DNA of 62,000 nt from Chrysomallon squamiferum (Eukaryota; Mollusca; Gastropoda; Neomphalida; Peltospiridae). The notes under the pieces were generated by a model. The model made no database searches, was not told the origin of the DNA, and saw only the letters and a program-made list of their open reading frames with translations. Position numbers and translations under genes: made by a program. The stretch spans positions 21,180,628-21,242,627 of the forward strand of contig CM022672.1 in the NCBI GenBank assembly GCA_012295275.1, read 5' to 3'. Below, in pieces: positions 21,841 to 35,984 of this stretch (the stretch's first letter is position 1; the number at the start of each line of letters is the position of its first letter).

Positions 21841-23593
21841 TTTTTTGTTTGTTTGTTTGTTCTTATTTGTTTGTTAACAATTCAGATATATACAAATGTA
21901 ATAATAAAACAACAAACTCTTAAGAATCATTGTTGGCCGAACATTTTCCACTATTTCTTGATGTCAGATATTTTAAAAATGTTAATAATATCATCAGAGA
22001 AATAATTGAGAATACAAAAATATTACACTGAAGCTTTTAATTCTCGATTATTTTATTCAAACACAAATAAGAAATTATGTAATAGAAATAAAAGAGTAAA
22101 ATAGCATCATATTTTAATTCCCAAGACCTTATTATTTTATTATCAAACTTTGTTATTGGAAAGACCTTTGTATTTACTGTCTAAGATATAAAAACATGTT
22201 GAGGTGTTGCTAAATGTATATTCGTAAATTTGTACGATCGTTCGCTCGTTCGTTCGTTCGTTTGTTTGATCTCTCATTCATTTAATCATTCTCACATTAC
22301 ATTCCAAAACCTGTCAGCATTAAATTCAGCTAATTAACTCACTGCTGTGTTCTTTTTTTTTTTTTTTTTTTTTATGTGATAAACTATTACAAAATACGTG
22401 ACGTGACCCAGAACAAGCGACCTAATTTCTTACACACAGTCATTACGCAAAGCATTGTTCTGGCTCGTTTTGTTAGTCACATATCCCCTCATCTAGGTAA
22501 CCCCGCTCTTGAATCCACCCTAACGAAAGGACTATAACACTTAGCTATTACATATGTTGAAAGCATTTTATTGCTTTAATGGTCGATAACGACAGGGTAG
22601 AATTTTAACGTTCGTCTTTCACTGCTGCTGGTTGGTTGTCACTGTATATATTTGTTTTATTACCTGAAATCATTGTGATTTTTTTTTCTAAAAGACATAA
22701 CGACCGAGTGGAAAATGCCTATAACGGAATTTTGAGAGAACCGAACACAAACGTTGTCTAAGTGTCTCGTTTATTCATTTGTAATGGAAGGTGTTGAAAA
22801 TATCGGTAAGACAATATCTTTATCGTTATTAATTAGAAATAAAAGGAAATTAACAAATGTTTGTCTGTCCATTGTAATTAAAATCACTGTTATTTTATAT
22901 ATGACTGTTGATTGGTTCTTTTTTTACTTGTTTGTGTAGAATAAATCATTATTTTAAAACGATTTTTGAGCACATCGGTCATTTATTTTGTTTCATTTTA
23001 TTTTATTTTATTTTATTTTACATAACAGCCAGTGGCCTACAACTTCTGTTTTAAATAATTCTGTATATTTTCGTTTGCATGGAAATGATTCTTTGATAAT
23101 TAAGTGAGAGTACCCCACGGATTGGGAAAATCTGTATTCCTCTCTCCTGCTATCATCATTAAACTAGAAAGTATGAGTAACATTCAATTACCATTAATAT
23201 GAAGATTCACTGATTCATATAATTATATATTATATATGTAATCATTTGCAAAAAGTTGTATTACTCTGAAACCTAATTATGCATCAATTGAAACCAATAA
23301 AATGGAAATACAGTTTTAAATCTAAAAAGGTAATTTTAACAAAAAGTAATTAAATAAATAATTATGTATATAAAATAGGAATTAATTTATGTTTATGTAT
23401 GTCGGCTTGTTTACATATATGTATGTATATATCTTTAAAAATATGTATAAATGTTTATGTATGTATGTTTATATGTATATACAAAAATGTGTATAAGTAT
23501 GTACATATGTTGTATGTTTGTGCGTGTGCGTGTGCAGCTGGGGATGGAAGGAAAGTATTACAAATTAAAATATAAATCATTTTGAATTTTTAA

Positions 23594-23596
<3 letters not shown>

Positions 23597-23630
<34 letters not shown>

Positions 23631-23734
23631 GATAACGGTAACAATAACAACACAATAATAACAGTAATAATAATAAAATTGATTATGATGATAGTAACGA
23701 AACAAAAATTACGTTATTGCGTAAATCTCCTGAT

Positions 23735-23771
<37 letters not shown>
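23597..23771. repeat. Two (AAT)n arrays
   Basis: AAT units at 23597-23628 and 23737-23771, separated by imperfect AAC/AAT sequence. Confidence 0.9.
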
Positions 23772-23772
<1 letters not shown>

Positions 23773-24119
23773 CAATATTTTAAATGTATTGCCTTTTATG
23801 TAAAAATATTTTACCTGTCTCTTGGGAGATATTTGCGTACTCAGCTAATGTTACTGTTTTCTGTTGTATCAGCAGTTCAGAAATCATTGCAATAACGTTA
23901 TATTATTAATAGGCAATGTGAAAAATCAATGTAATATTGTCTGCGCACTTTGATGTAGTAACTGGATTATAAATTGCCTGTTGTGTTTGTCATGACATTC
24001 AGTTTATCATGGACATTCTTTTTTTTTATTTCTCTGTCACACACTTATACATTAACACGTGCACGCAACGCCACACAGAGACGCATAGACAACTAGATCA
24101 AGTACGTATGCATGAATTT

Positions 24120-24419
24120 ACAAATACATACACACATATACACACATACGTATGTTCGCACATACATACAAACATGTACACATGTACACATGTACACATA
24201 CATACATACATACACACATGCATACATACATACATACATACATACATACATACATGCAAACATGCAAACATACATAAACATACATACATACATACATACA
24301 TACATACACATGCAAACATACAAACATGCACACATACACACATACATACATACACACACACATACATACACACATACATACATACATACATACATACATA
24401 CATACATACACACATACAC

Positions 24420-24452
<33 letters not shown>

Positions 24453-24480
24453 CATACACATATATACTTACATATATGTA
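24120..24480. repeat. (ACAT)n compound array, about 360 bases
   Basis: Mainly TACA tetranucleotides with ACAC and GCAA interruptions. Stop-free in several frames on both strands, hence false HTYI and MYVC proteins. Confidence 0.95.
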
Positions 24481-25661
24481 TATGAAAGGAAAACGTACAC
24501 CATCGTCTGACAAACGAATCGTGGGCATTGTTTCCATGTGGGAATATCATGAATGGTCAAGTCAACAAAAAAAAAAATAATAATAATAATAAAAAAAAAA
24601 AACATTCTACTTGGTATGAACACATTTCGTTTCACCATATCAATGCCTTCTTTTATTTATATAGTTATTTAAACGGGTATCTTTCTGAATAAGTTCTTTT
24701 CAAATTTTCATCACTGTTTTTTTCTTTCTAATAATATGTAAAGAAGTTAAACACTGATGAGTCAAAATGCAAATTCTTTATTGCAATACCTGTGTCGTGA
24801 TGTATTTTTTGTTACCATATAACTCATTCGAACGCTTTTTCTGTTTTAGAAATAAATAACATTCTTTTCTTGTCTAGATTTACATTTGCAGTAATTTTTA
24901 AGTATTCTGAAAATGAATAAATAAATTTCATTTAAATCTTTATTTTAAAACAAATTCAAAAATTGTATTAACTTTTGTTTTCTAATTACACTCGAGAAGA
25001 CACCTCACTTGTACTTTTTTCAAGTAGTTAACACCATATACTAAAGCTCTAAATGAATTGCTTATAAATCTGATTTTTATGCCTCATTAACCACAAATGC
25101 CCTTACATGTTTTTCTTTTATTGAATGAGAATGTGAACATTATTTTTTATTATTTCTTTAGACGACTTTAAGCAATCGGATTAAAAAGGAAATCAGCACG
25201 AACATTTGATATGCCTTGTTGATTTCTATAAATCGTTTCGTGCTAAGTTCTGTCATACTTTAAAAATGCTGAATTAATTGTACATATCCGTAGATAAAAC
25301 GATATTATGCACTCACATAAAAATAAATAGTAATGATTTTGCGTGTACACATACATAAACATACACAGTCACACACACACACAAACACACAGTCACACAC
25401 ATACATAAACATACACACACACAAACATACACAGTCACACACATACACACACAAAGACAGAGACGTAACTTTATATGTAATTAATTAAAGCTTGTCGTAC
25501 AATAAATCTGTAACGTTAAGACATAAATAAAACGGAAAAACAGGATAATGGATGTGAATTGTTCAAACAAGTCTCATTTCACTACAATGTTTTATGCTAG
25601 ACATATGGCCGAATTGGGTAAGATGATGTTTTGATTTGTTCAGAAGACAATTTTGTAATTA

Positions 25662-25664
25662 TTT

Positions 25665-25696
<32 letters not shown>

Positions 25697-25965
25697 TGTA
25701 TGTATGTATGTATGTATGTATGCATGCATTCATGTGTGTGTATGTATGTATGTATAAATGTATGTATGTGTGTATGTATGTATAAATGTATGTATGTATG
25801 TATGTGTGTTTGTATAAATGTATGTATGTATGTATGTATGTGTGTTTGTATAAATGTATGTATGTATGTATGTATGTCTAAATTTATGTATGTATGTATG
25901 TATGTCTAAATTTATGTATGTATGTATGTATGTATTTATGTGTATATATATATCTGTATGTATGT
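25662..25965. repeat. (ATGT)n array, about 300 bases
   Basis: Pure TATG at first, then higher-order units in which TATAAATG recurs every 32 to 44 bases. Confidence 0.95.
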
Positions 25966-26369
25966 ATTTATATATTTACGTGTGTATAAATAAGGGACTA
26001 AAGAAAGGATGAATCACAACACTTTATAATGTTAGCAGTTAGTGTTTGTCAAGTGTATTTCACACACACAGTACAGCACTGGTTAGTCATCGCGAAACAT
26101 AAGTCTTTGTGCACTGTTTATTTGTTTTGTGTGTCATGAGAAAAGTAATCCGCTGCAACCAGACTGTCAGTTAAAAGCCAGCTATCTTTGTAGATCCATT
26201 TCCCGCAAACCTGTCGTGGGTCTCTGGCTGGAAAGTGAAACAGACGAATGGAGGCAGTGGGAAGAAATGATCCTGGGTCGTGTTACCATGACCACGACTC
26301 CAACCTGCTGACTAATCACTTAGCTATGGTCTATTCTATTTACATTTTACTGTTCAGACAAGAAAGAAA

Positions 26370-26575
26370 AAATAAAAATAATAATAAATAATAATAAATT
26401 AATTAATTAATTAATTAATTAATAAAAATATAAATACAAAAAAAAATAATAAAATTAAAAAAAAAAAAAATAAAATAAAAAAATAATAATAATAATAATA
26501 ATAACAAATAAATAAATTAAAATTAAAGAATATATATATGCAAAAATAAAACAGAATTAAATTTAAAATAATAAT
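26370..26575. repeat. AT-rich simple sequence (AAT, TTAA, poly-A)
   Basis: Interspersed AAT, (TTAA)n and A-runs with almost no G or C. Confidence 0.9.
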
Positions 26576-27859
26576 AACTGGAGTGTGTTTTTATATCACC
26601 ACTACGTTACACTTCCCAACACTGGCATTTCGTGCATTCAAATAACCTGACCTAGGCTATGAAAACATTTAGAAATGAAGAAGACAAAACACATTCTTGA
26701 GCGTTACTTTTTTTTATCAGTATTTCAGATCAGAAAAACAAGACGTTGTAACTGTAATAATGATATTATTTTATGGTCAGTTAAACGATTGATTCGTTGG
26801 AAAAAAAAATGCTAATATCAACTGTTGTCCGACAGTGAGCGTAAACGATTGCTTCGTTGTTTAAAGTGAATAAACAATACAAACAAACAAACAAACAGAT
26901 AATGATAATGAATTGTGGTAAAGGAGGATAATGATGGTAACAAAAGAAAAGAGAAAGTTCTATAGTGCTAGTTGTTTAGTGTCAGTTAGATATTTTCTTG
27001 TAAAATGGTGATACGAATTAGGAAATCCACTAGCATTATTCTAAGACATCATTAAGTAACGTTCGGGAATCTTTCATAGACGTTTTCCGTAGATAGGAAA
27101 GCACTTTCGATGGTTTTTTTGTACAAGGGTTTGTGGTGGAAAAGGGAAAAACCTTACTAGAGATGACTGATCTGGTCTGAATTCTGTTTGTTTTCATTAA
27201 TCCACTATTTTCATGATTTGCATACGCATGAAACCTTTTATTAATTCTTTGAATTACTGAGAACTGTTACAGTTCTTTTGATTAAATCATATATGGTTAT
27301 TTTCTTTTAAATGTTTTTAATGTATGAAATGAAAGTCATTTTCCCCCTTAAATACCGGGTTTTTTTTTTTTCATGGGTGGTGCGCAGTTATGAAGGCACA
27401 ATTCACTGTATTCAGACGTTTCGTGTTTGATAGCCATATTTAAACAACTCTGTCAATGGCCAAAATTTGCAAAAATACAAAATAAATAAGGAACAGGTTA
27501 TTAAAAACAGATATTTATGAGATATTTATCGGTATAAACTGCTGTTGTGTTTTCTATTAACTTAATATGATTCACTCTTTTTTTTTTAAACTCAGAATAA
27601 CTCTTCGAGGAGGTATGTTGTTAATTATATGAAAGGATTTGCTTACAGCACCGAATCTCTCAACGAATTTTTCTTCGATTTTTAAAATCGTTTTTCTATT
27701 TCCGTTCGATATTTTGAAAATGGAATTTCAAATGCAAAAAAGAAATAGCCACATAATAAATAAATAAATAAATAAATAAATAAAATTTGTAAATAAGAGG
27801 TAAAAATAAAAATAATAATAATAAACCGATTATACCAGGTTAATCAGTTGGAATCTTAT

Positions 27860-27998
27860 GAGTGTGTGTATGTGTGTGTATGTGTGTGTGTTTGTGTGTG
27901 TGTATGTGTGTGTGTTTGTGTGTGTGTGTGTTTGTGTTTGTGTGTATGTGTGTGTGTATGTGTGTGTGTTTGTGTGTGTGTTTGTGTGTGTGTGTTTT
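27860..27998. repeat. (TG)n array with regular TA and TT interruptions
   Basis: GTGTGTGT blocks broken by TATG or TTTG every 8 to 12 bases. Confidence 0.9.
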
Positions 27999-29892
27999 AG
28001 CTGAAACCACTGAACTGTAATAGAATATTTTGGTAAATGTCTCTTTACTTTTAGAAAGAAAAAAATAATAATAAATAAAGTAGAATAAAATGAATAAATC
28101 AATTATAAAAAGTTAATTAATTATATAAAGAACACAATTTAAAAAAATAAATAAATAGCTATTAAAGAAAATAAATTAAGGTCGTAAAAAATAGAATAAC
28201 ATTTTTCTTATTCTCTGCGATTTATATAAATCATTTCTCCGTGCTTAAGACGGTGTTTGTTTTTTTTTGTTTTTTTTTATGTTTGTTTTTGTGTTTTTTT
28301 TTTTTTTTTTTTTCTTAAATTTAAAAGACGGCATATAAAGAAAAGCATTATGTTACTGATTTTAATTTACAATTGTAGTTCTAATTTTTATTCTATTTTT
28401 ATATCGTATGTGATATCCTCTCTCGTCTTCAACTTTGGATTAGAACGTTGATTTATGTTTTACGACATCTACATATATCTAATTTTAATGTTCATTCGAT
28501 CTCAACAATATTTTATTTATTTAATCTTTATTTAATCTTTATTTATTTATTTATTTATTTATGAATTTTATTTTTAAAAATAGTTCCTTTGTTAAGGGTC
28601 ATAAGATTTCATGTTCATAATACATGCAGTTAAACTGCAGACCATTTTATGTGAAACATTTGTTTGTGTGTAATTGTCATTTAATATGGAAAAAGAAACA
28701 AGTGCATAATTCGGTTATTGTTATTTATTTATTTCATATTATACGCTTAAGGAAAATTAGTACGCCTAACTGCGCAGTTCATGCGGTGTTTTATTTTCAA
28801 TACTTTACATTAAAAACCATTCCATGTCAGAAATAAATTAATTCTTTTTATTCTATTTTATCTATCTATTTATTTATTTATTTATTTATTATGTGTATAA
28901 TTAGTAGGCCTAACTGTTTAATCTATTATTTTTAAAAGCATTAAATTAAGGGGGGGGGGAAGAAAACATTCAGAGTGAATTAGTTATGCGTTGTTTTCAA
29001 TCCGTGTCGTGTTATGATGTTTAATTTTCAATGCCGATAGATCGTAATCTCTCAACGGTAATCTATAGTTTAATCATTAGGAAAAATATGACTGCAAATA
29101 CCACTTAGGCGTGTACGCATTGTAATTGGTAGCAGCTTTGTTTGATGTCGAACAATTGCAACAAAATTGACACTCGCCTTATGCGCTAACCTCGTATTAT
29201 AGTTATCGGTACGAGATTATTATTATTATTTGTTTGTTTGTTTATTTAATCTTTTATTAGACCAACCTGTTTATCATAGTTATCATATCTAGCTGATGTC
29301 ACTGGGTTTATTTATATTTTTTTGTTCTTTTGTCACGTATTTCTGTTTGAATTTCTTGAAATCATGTTTGTGAAGTGTTTTCGTTGTTGTATATATTTAT
29401 ATGTTATAGACTATTCATAATTAATATTGTGAAATACAGTAAAATTACAAAATAAAGGAATAATTAAATACAGAACCACGTGTATGCAATTCTCGCCCCT
29501 GAATGAAATTTCATGGGGTTACAACAATATTAAAGAAATGCAAACTGTACGAAATGCTAATTCTTTCCCTCTTTCTTGAAATTTAAAATGAATGTTGTTA
29601 TAGGGGCAAATAAAATGAAACTCTGTTATATTAAATAGGTCTAGCATCATAAAATATAAATAATTCTTTTTTATTTTTCGTTTCAGAATTCTTCTAAGCG
29701 ATAAAAACAAACCACCTTTTGAGGATTAAACATCTGCCTACTTAATATTTTGTTTCGAATAAATTAGAATAACTATAATTGATTTTGGCTTAAAAAAAAA
29801 AAAACCATTTTGAACTAATGGTGTATATAAATAACTGTGGAATTTTTTTTTATCAAACTGATATAAAGAAAAGAACGTAATAAATACACAGA

Positions 29893-31161
29893 ATGAGCTG
29901 GTACGATATTCAGTACAAAAATCTCCAAGTGGCTCGCTCTCGAAATAAGTACGAAGAACGACGTCTTCAGATTGAACTGGAACGAAAGCACGGACTGAGA
30001 GCGATCCACGAATACCGGTTAGAAGAGGTCAACAAAGAGCAAAGACTCGTTGAAAAAGAACTGGAAAGAATACGCATGGGCATCCACAGAGTCCCCGCGC
30101 AGGCCGAGAACCTGGGATCTTTCGCTCACCGGCAGCCACTTCAGTCGAAACGTCGAAACGACGGCATTGTACAAGAGGTTTTTGTAAGTGACTCTAAAAA
30201 TCTAAACGATAATCTATCGCCTCAGTCGACTAAAGATAACGCTTTTCTAAAAGCCATTATGTGCCTTCAAAGCGACAAGGATCCTCTCACGAAATCAAAC
30301 GAAGACCGCATTCAGCCGACTAATACGGCTGACACATCTACTATTGACTTTGATTCTTCGAGCGTGCCTTATCGCGACCTCTCCATATCTCCCAGGGTAG
30401 AGAATGTACAAAAGACCACTTTCGTTGACAACTCCACGCCAAACAGACAACATATCGACCTTCCGGAGAACGAAGAGGCGAACGTCGAGTTTGTAACTGA
30501 ACCTAATTCTGACTTCGCTTACGTTAAACAAAATCTATCGAAACCGTCTGCAAGGACGTCAGCTGGTCTCGTCACCAATACGCCCCGCTCTCAACAACAG
30601 CGGACAGATAATATCACTGCAAAGGCGAAGGAACGACAGCCAGGCTTCTCGCTGGACTTGGTATCGCTCGCTTCACTGGATATGAAATCGGTTAAATCAG
30701 ATGTCGCGCGGCGCATGTCGCAACAGAAAACGTCGCAGCAGACGACAGGCAAACGCGGGTCAGTTGACAGCGCCAGCGCTACAAATCCGACAGAGGGAGA
30801 AGTCAAACCGAAGGATCAAGCAGGCGCTGCAGACGTCGTTACTGAGAACAAACCAAGCGACGTCATGGACGGCGTGGACAGCAAGAACGCAGATTCAGCG
30901 AGGCCGAAAGAACGGTCGGAAAAACAACGACGCACTTCCAAAACGAACCAGCCAAAGGAAATAGACCCATCAGATTATAACCCGGACGGATCGTTGAAAA
31001 AAATGTACCAGCTTCCAAATTTCGAGGACTCTTGGAAAGAAGCTCAAAGGGCTCGATACATTAGACATGGGAAGAACTCTGAAATTCTGGAACGGGAACG
31101 CGAACTGTCTGTTAAAGAAATTTTCGACAAAGACACAAAGGCGAAAGGTGCTACACAATAA
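29893..31161 (+). CDS. Uncharacterised 422-aa coiled-coil/disordered protein, CCDC190-like N-terminus
   Basis: A single uninterrupted ORF. The ATG is the first in frame after a TAA at 29881 and has A at -3. Residues 5-62 are heptad-like and highly charged (RSRNKYEERRLQIELE, RLEEVNKEQRLVEKELERIR), predicting a coiled coil; its pattern weakly recalls vertebrate CCDC190. Residues 70-355 are hydrophilic, rich in Ser, Thr, Asp, Lys and Gln, and probably disordered. Residues 356-422 form a distinct block: DPSDYNPDGSLKKMYQLPNF, then WKEAQRARYIRHG and ERERELSVKEIF. It has no signal peptide or membrane segment. GC and codon use differ sharply from the flanks, so the gene is real; family and function are unresolved. 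The acceptor-like CACAG just before the ATG suggests this is the last exon, with the 5' UTR or first codons upstream. Confidence 0.85.
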   Translation: MSWYDIQYKNLQVARSRNKYEERRLQIELERKHGLRAIHEYRLEEVNKEQRLVEKELERIRMGIHRVPAQAENLGSFAHRQPLQSKRRNDGIVQEVFVSDSKNLNDNLSPQSTKDNAFLKAIMCLQSDKDPLTKSNEDRIQPTNTADTSTIDFDSSSVPYRDLSISPRVENVQKTTFVDNSTPNRQHIDLPENEEANVEFVTEPNSDFAYVKQNLSKPSARTSAGLVTNTPRSQQQRTDNITAKAKERQPGFSLDLVSLASLDMKSVKSDVARRMSQQKTSQQTTGKRGSVDSASATNPTEGEVKPKDQAGAADVVTENKPSDVMDGVDSKNADSARPKERSEKQRRTSKTNQPKEIDPSDYNPDGSLKKMYQLPNFEDSWKEAQRARYIRHGKNSEILERERELSVKEIFDKDTKAKGATQ

Positions 31162-32263
31162 ATAACAACAATAACAACAAGAAAAATACTATATATAAAA
31201 CAAGAGAAAAATATAAGACAATTACAAACAACTCAACAAACTGTGTCTCACATGTGCGATGGAGAGAAATGTGTGAGTGGATAGGATGAACGACTTAGTG
31301 GATCAGTGGGAAAAAAAATAACATTGTTTCAAACATCATATGTATTGTTAAATGTTTTGTTATGATACTTGATATACAGAAAAGATTACTGGAAAGCGAG
31401 TGATAAAACTGCTGGATTTTTTTGTGACCTCGTGCAAGCCTATTACTGTGATCTCTCATAGAAAAATCAATTCGCCTAAATCTAACCTCGCCTACGTTAG
31501 GAATTCTAATTACTGTTCAGATGACGATTTACATATTTCTTAAACTCGAAAAAACAGGATACCGTCCAAGCAAAACATGTTTTGTTATCTCAAAGCCTCT
31601 CTGTTGTTGACATAACCTGCAATGTCTCCGTCCAGAACGAATTCTATTTTATATTAGCGGGTTTTTTTTCTGCTTCTTCTTCTTTTTTTTTTCTTTCTCA
31701 AAATGTGACCACAGTATTTATGACATTCTTAATGGAAATTAAATATTTCACCTTCAGGATTGTACATGATGCGGAACAAAAATGCAAATAACCATGGATC
31801 GACAGCTTTTTATTATTAATATTGTTATTCTGTGATATATTTACGTATAGGCGAGTATTGCTCGATTAACAATGGCGACGAATTTCTTTTATGTATAAAA
31901 TATTATTATAAATATATAATTTATAGACCTTTTTTCTCATTATTTATTATTATAATAGTAATTTTTAAAACAAATTAAAGGTAAAGTTGCAAATAGTCTT
32001 ATGTTTGTTTTATTTTCTGCTATTGTTTATTTTTATTTTACTATAGTCATTTGTATTTATGTACATTTTGGAACAAATAATTTCAAAATGTTTTATTAAT
32101 AATTTCTGTTTTTCTGTAAATATTTTACTTACCATTTTAAAGTATATTTTTCTTTGATACAGGCATTACTGATTTAAAGTACATTTATTTTCTCTTATAC
32201 TGGCATCAAATAGTTATGTGTTTTTTATCTAGGCATTATATCGATATCTATATCTATCTATCT

Positions 32264-32265
32264 GT

Positions 32266-32304
<39 letters not shown>
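32264..32304. repeat. (CA)n microsatellite
   Basis: About 18 CA units after (TATC)3. Confidence 0.95.
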
Positions 32305-32309
<5 letters not shown>

Positions 32310-32866
32310 ACGCAGAAAGATAACCTAACGATCAAAGAATTATTTATTTTAAATATATATTTTGATTTAATTTCGCTGTCGACTTTATTACATTTTTTTT
32401 TTGTGTGTGTGAAGAAAGATAGTAATCACAACAGAGATAAGAAAATATATATATACATACATAAAAAGTAAAGGTATACTAAGTTTGAAATCAATATTCT
32501 TTATAAAGGAGTGCACATACCACAAAGGAATAGCCACCACCTGTACAACAGTATACATAAAATCTAATTTACAGCTATGCTAAAAAAAAATAAACAAGCT
32601 TTTTTCTTCTTTATTTTTACAATTTGTTTATGGTACACCAAACAAATTGGAGTTTGTTTTGTAGGTATTAGTTAACGCGTGTTGCCGTATAAGACCGGTA
32701 TGCTAGCTTACTTACTAGTCAAAAGAATTATAAGATTTTTAAGAGATTATGTTCCAGTCTTTTCTTTGTAAACCGGTCACGCGGTCAAAGGTCTACATTT
32801 TTCATGTCATAGGTTTAAAGTTATACGTCACCTAATCATTAGCGTAAATAAACATTCATTAATCAT

Positions 32867-32867
<1 letters not shown>

Positions 32868-32902
<35 letters not shown>

Positions 32903-32905
32903 TCG
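32868..32905. repeat. (TTTC)n microsatellite
   Basis: About nine TTTC units. Confidence 0.95.
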
Positions 32906-33109
32906 TTCCAGTTTTATTTCATTAGGATATTATTTGATTATGAGATATTAAATTTCAAATGGAATATAAATAATTATTTTTAATTTACATGTTTAATACA
33001 TGATGATAACATTTAACAAATTAATGTCTGGTATCTTAAGTTAAATATATTCATGCATATAATGTACCATATACTGGGAGGTAAATAAATAACTAAGTAA
33101 ATATATATA

Positions 33110-33292
33110 CATGTAAGTGTGTGAACGTATGTATGTGAGCATGTGAGTATATTTGTAAATACGTATGTACATATGTATATGTATAAGTATACCAATATAC
33201 ATACATACATACATACATACATACATACATACGTACATATACATACATGCATACACACATGAATGCATACATACATACATATATACATAAAG
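33110..33292. repeat. (ATGT)/(ACAT) compound array
   Basis: ATGT-type sequence (33110-33190) runs into pure TACA (33197-33232) and variants. The switch of strand sense makes it partly palindromic. Confidence 0.9.
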
Positions 33293-35984
33293 GCAGATAT
33301 AACTATACTGATTACACAAATGTAGATCCCCCGTTGGGATTAATCTTCACCTGTGTGTGCATGTATTTACCTACTTACAGGACAAAATGAATTTTAGCTT
33401 CACGAAAGAGAAATTCCTTTTTGACAGACATGTACAGACGTATGAGTCGTAAAGTAGCTGCAACACAAATAAAACTATTAAACCAAACCATATACGAACC
33501 TTAACTCAGTTTGATTGTATACCCCACGTTTTTTTTTTTTTTTTATCGCTTTCCATTATTATTTCTTACCTCGGATTTTATTGCCTCTAGGATAAATGAC
33601 TATTCTTTTAATGGAGAGTGAAAAAATAAATAATTCCTACAGGTTTTGTTTTTTTCAAAAATAATTGGTCTGTCTGCCATGTGTTACTAAGGACTTTTAC
33701 TTAAACTTATTATATTTGTGTTTCTATTGTCCAAAATAGATGTGTTTATTGTAGCCGATAATGGACTATAATACTACTATCAGAACACTTCTGTTCGAGT
33801 TTTTCCTTTCTTTTCTTTTTTTTTTTTTTTTCTTTGGTATTTTGCAGGTGTTTTTCTTTTGAAAGCTAGAAGAAAAAAGTAATTATAATTTAATTAAAAG
33901 TTCTGATTAAATATTGAAAAAATTTCTTTTCACTGTGTCGTAAAGCGACGTTTTAATTTATTGCTACTGCTGATTATAATGAGATCACAGAAACAAATAT
34001 AAATAATATAAAAGAAAATATATTCCTAATAAGTCACTGTACACCTAAGGAAAAAAAAAGAGAAAACGAAGAACACAACCTAAATAAATAAAAGCAATTT
34101 TATATTTCTAAAACAATATTAAATAAAACAGATCTCCTTTAGTTTAATTTTAACATTTTTGTTTGAATACAAAAAAATATTGGAAATTGGGTTTTGTTTA
34201 AAGATATTATCACACACGCAGATTGAATAATGTCCTGTTATTGGCTATTTATGATTATATATTGGATAATTTATAGTCATCAGCGGAAATCTGCTACAGC
34301 TTTAAAGGAATATTTTATGTGCACCTTTACAGAGCGAGAAAACGACCTGTCAATACTAACAATGACTGTCACGTCAGTACGATTGGAAAACGATATAAAA
34401 TGAAGGCGCACAAAAAGGCCAGGCTGTGCTAATCCTCTAACTATAACACCACTGTAAACTGTAATAAAAATATTTCTTTTGTGTATCACAGTAACAATGT
34501 GTCTTGTGCAAAGTATTTCGTTTTGCCATCTTGCAACCTATAAGAAGAAAGCAAAACAAAAAACAAATTCTACTGCTGCCATTCATGAAAATCAAAAGCA
34601 AGATTTTAAAGAAACAACAACGACGACAACGACAATAAAACATGAATCCAGACAATGACTGACCTCTAATTAGGTTTGGTATTTCTTTTTACACATACCT
34701 CACAGCCCGTCAACTTCCCCCCAGTGAAATATTTTACCTCAAACTTGTGAAGTTCTTTAACACTTTTGACTTGAAAATTTTGTTTGTGTAACCATGTTAA
34801 ATATGCTTGAATCTTCAATGGCTCATTAATTAGTTATAGACTGATGCAACATCGCCGTATTCGTACGTTATAATATGATTTATAATTACACTTTTGTCTG
34901 TTCTCGGCACAGCATAATTATTGATGTTATTTTACCATACCAGAAATATAAGACAGCTATTTTTAAATGCAGTTAATACACTTTCACAAAGTTTAAAACA
35001 AAGAACAAAGTATTTGTTTTGTTTCGTAGCTAAATATAAGGGCAGTACCGCAATAAAAGTTTCGGTTTGTTTCATTATTTGGCTTGAAATGGTTACAGAG
35101 CAAATGTTTAGTTTCATACAACTTAGTATAAATAAAATAATTTGATATATCAACTACTGAAACACAAACTATAACTGAAGCTACAACTTGTCCAGACGCG
35201 TCCAAACACACCTAGCCAATCCCCATATATGAAAAAATTGGATTGCTTCTATTCGAAAGACTTAGCAGATTTCTTCTAGTTAATACATCATATTAATACA
35301 AATACATATAATGACATAGGAGTGGCAGACATATATTTTGTGGGGCCTGAACCTTGAACTGTCATGCGAGCCCTTTGTAACCATCATTGATGATCGGGTA
35401 ACCAGAAAACCCAAAATTAATTCCTAAATCCTCATTCTACCTACAATATTATCGGGACACAGATAGCTACTGTGCACTCGTAAACTTTTCTGTTGTCTGA
35501 AAACCGATCCGATGACTACAGTGGAATTAAAATGTTGAATCAATATGCATTAAATTCGCTTGTTAAATAAACTGCCCCTCCAAAATTAAAAGTCCTTAAG
35601 TTTGATTAATTTTATAGTAGATCCGACCCAGGATTGTAGTTTGTCACCGAAAAATGTGAAAACAGAAAAATAAGCAAACAAATCAAAGTAATAATTATAC
35701 TAAGTTTTAATGATCGATTTAGCAAGTCGAAAGTTCTACAAAGAAAAAATAATATCAGTAACCATTGCGATTTTCAGCTAAGAAAAATAAACATCGACAA
35801 CAAAATTAACCATTACATAACGCATATATATTTAACTGTTTTAACACATGTCAACATTACATTACATGAAAGACAGACAAACAGATGCCCACACAGATTT
35901 ATATATTCATTTGTGATTATGTGTGTGTCCGATTGAGTGATTTTTTCTGTGTGTATTTGTTTGTCTACTTGAATGTTTTTGATT

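Larger units (their letters stand above)
14582..29891. other. About 15 kb without a recognised gene, possibly a first intron
   Basis: It has AT-rich unique DNA, poly-T tracts (15478, 21798) and AAT, AT and ACAT arrays. A GC-richer patch at 17140-17530 has a CCATTGT motif, and there is a 24-base direct repeat (20295/20422). The open frame at 26129-26311 shows no domain and looks non-coding. If the candidate exon at 14502 is real, this is one intron. Confidence 0.5.

Noticed and set aside
24009-24580. Long open frames rich in His-Thr-Tyr-Ile or Met-Tyr-Val-Cys
   Set aside because: They are translations of ACAT/ATGT tetranucleotide arrays, open on both strands, without any domain.
26129-26311. 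60-aa frame with ordinary-looking composition
   Set aside because: No recognisable domain, no matching splice structure, and stops close by in the same frame; chance is sufficient.
35315-35420. GGAGTGGCAGAC...GGGGCCTGAACC stretch as another hAT end
   Set aside because: The start lacks the CAG terminus and no inverted partner or target duplication was found.
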